A stretch of DNA of 9,432 nt, from contig NZ_CVTB01000007.1 in the NCBI RefSeq assembly GCF_001050015.1, positions 1-9,432 on the forward strand, written 5' to 3'. Made by a program: the position numbers and the translations under genes. How positions within the stretch are numbered: position 1 is the stretch's first letter; every line of letters starts with the position of its first letter. Below, piece by piece: positions 9,190-9,432 of this stretch. The DNA comes from Mycolicibacterium malmesburyense (GTDB lineage Bacteria; Actinomycetota; Actinomycetes; Mycobacteriales; Mycobacteriaceae). The notes under the pieces are model-generated. The model was not told where the DNA came from. It searched no databases and saw only the letters and a list, made by a program, of their open reading frames with translations.

Positions 9190-9432
9190 GCTTCGGGTAG
9201 CAGACTTCATCGCTGGCGAGGACGGGGCGGGTTCTGTCGCGATCTTCTGAATATATCTGCGGCACACGCAATCGCGAGCACAGTGGTCGTCCCATTTGCC
9301 ATCCGGTAATCGGCGACTTATCTACGGTCATCTAGCGATCCGGAAACGGAAACGCCAGGAAGTTTCCGTTGAACTTGGTTCCCGTAGAGCTTCGACAGAG
9401 CCGAGGCGACGTGCGGCGGGAACCGACGCCGA
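9190..9432. other. Terminal 243 bases without a confident gene
   Basis: No start codon with good coding support, RNA gene or mobile-element end is visible. Two minus-strand frames enter from the right edge and stop at 9332-9334 and 9318-9320, after 33 and 38 codons. Either could be the tail of a leftward gene, but neither gives a recognisable motif. On the plus strand, TTG 9369 has AGGAAG six bases ahead of it (9357-9362) and stays open to the edge, so a rightward gene start is also possible. A weak inverted repeat, TCGCGAT (9237-9243) with ATCGCGA (9271-9277), is present. Confidence 0.4.
9345..9370. repeat. Perfect 9-base inverted repeat with an 8-base loop
   Basis: AACGGAAAC (9345-9353) pairs exactly with GTTTCCGTT (9362-9370) across the loop GCCAGGAA. 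The left arm also overlaps a short direct repeat, CGGAAAC at 9341-9347 and 9347-9353. No T-tract follows on either strand, so it is not a standard intrinsic terminator. It could be a T-less terminator after the rightward methyltransferase, an operator, or an RNA hairpin that hides the AGGAAG sequence partly inside its loop. Confidence 0.55.

Noticed and set aside
9318..9432. End of a leftward gene entering from the right edge
   Set aside because: Two minus-strand frames are open here and neither has a recognisable motif. With fewer than 40 codons the choice cannot be supported.
1..9432. CRISPR arrays, tRNA or rRNA genes, insertion sequences
   Set aside because: No regularly spaced repeats, no cloverleaf-like sequence and no transposase or terminal inverted repeats were seen on reading both strands.

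Overview
The window looks like a piece of a mycobacterial (or closely related Mycobacteriales) genome. The coding DNA is mostly GC-rich. The adenylation domains carry wording I associate with mycobacterial NRPSs, such as ACPFGxPGxRMYRTGD and [12 protein letters not shown]. No marker gene fixes the species, so this rests on recognising the protein style.

About 78% of the window (1-7406, + strand) is the 3' end of one very large nonribosomal peptide synthetase gene whose start lies upstream. The visible domain order is: end of a C domain, A1 with an embedded N-methyltransferase, PCP1, C2, A2, PCP2, thioesterase (TE). These are the last two modules of an assembly line. The first adds an N-methylated amino acid, the second adds the final residue, and the TE releases the chain. 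No epimerization domain is present in either module.

After a 74-base gap, a convergent gene (7481-8296, - strand) encodes a TylF/MycF/NovP-type O-methyltransferase, a family that usually methylates sugar hydroxyls. A 104-base divergent intergenic region (8297-8400), with a 9-base tandem direct repeat, separates it from a second SAM-dependent methyltransferase (8401-9189, + strand). The last 243 bases hold no confident gene, but contain a perfect 9-base inverted repeat.

Together the genes suggest the end of a cluster for an N-methylated, possibly glycosylated and O-methylated lipopeptide. The layout recalls mycobacterial glycopeptidolipid loci, where an NRPS sits near sugar O-methyltransferases. 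Here, however, the NRPS ends in a thioesterase rather than the reductase that makes the alaninol end of classical glycopeptidolipids. The N-methylating penultimate module followed by a TE module is closer to the lipopeptides of Mycobacterium avium subsp. paratuberculosis. The product cannot be named from this window. The TE region and the TylF-like gene are visibly poorer in GC than the NRPS modules, which suggests a mosaic origin.
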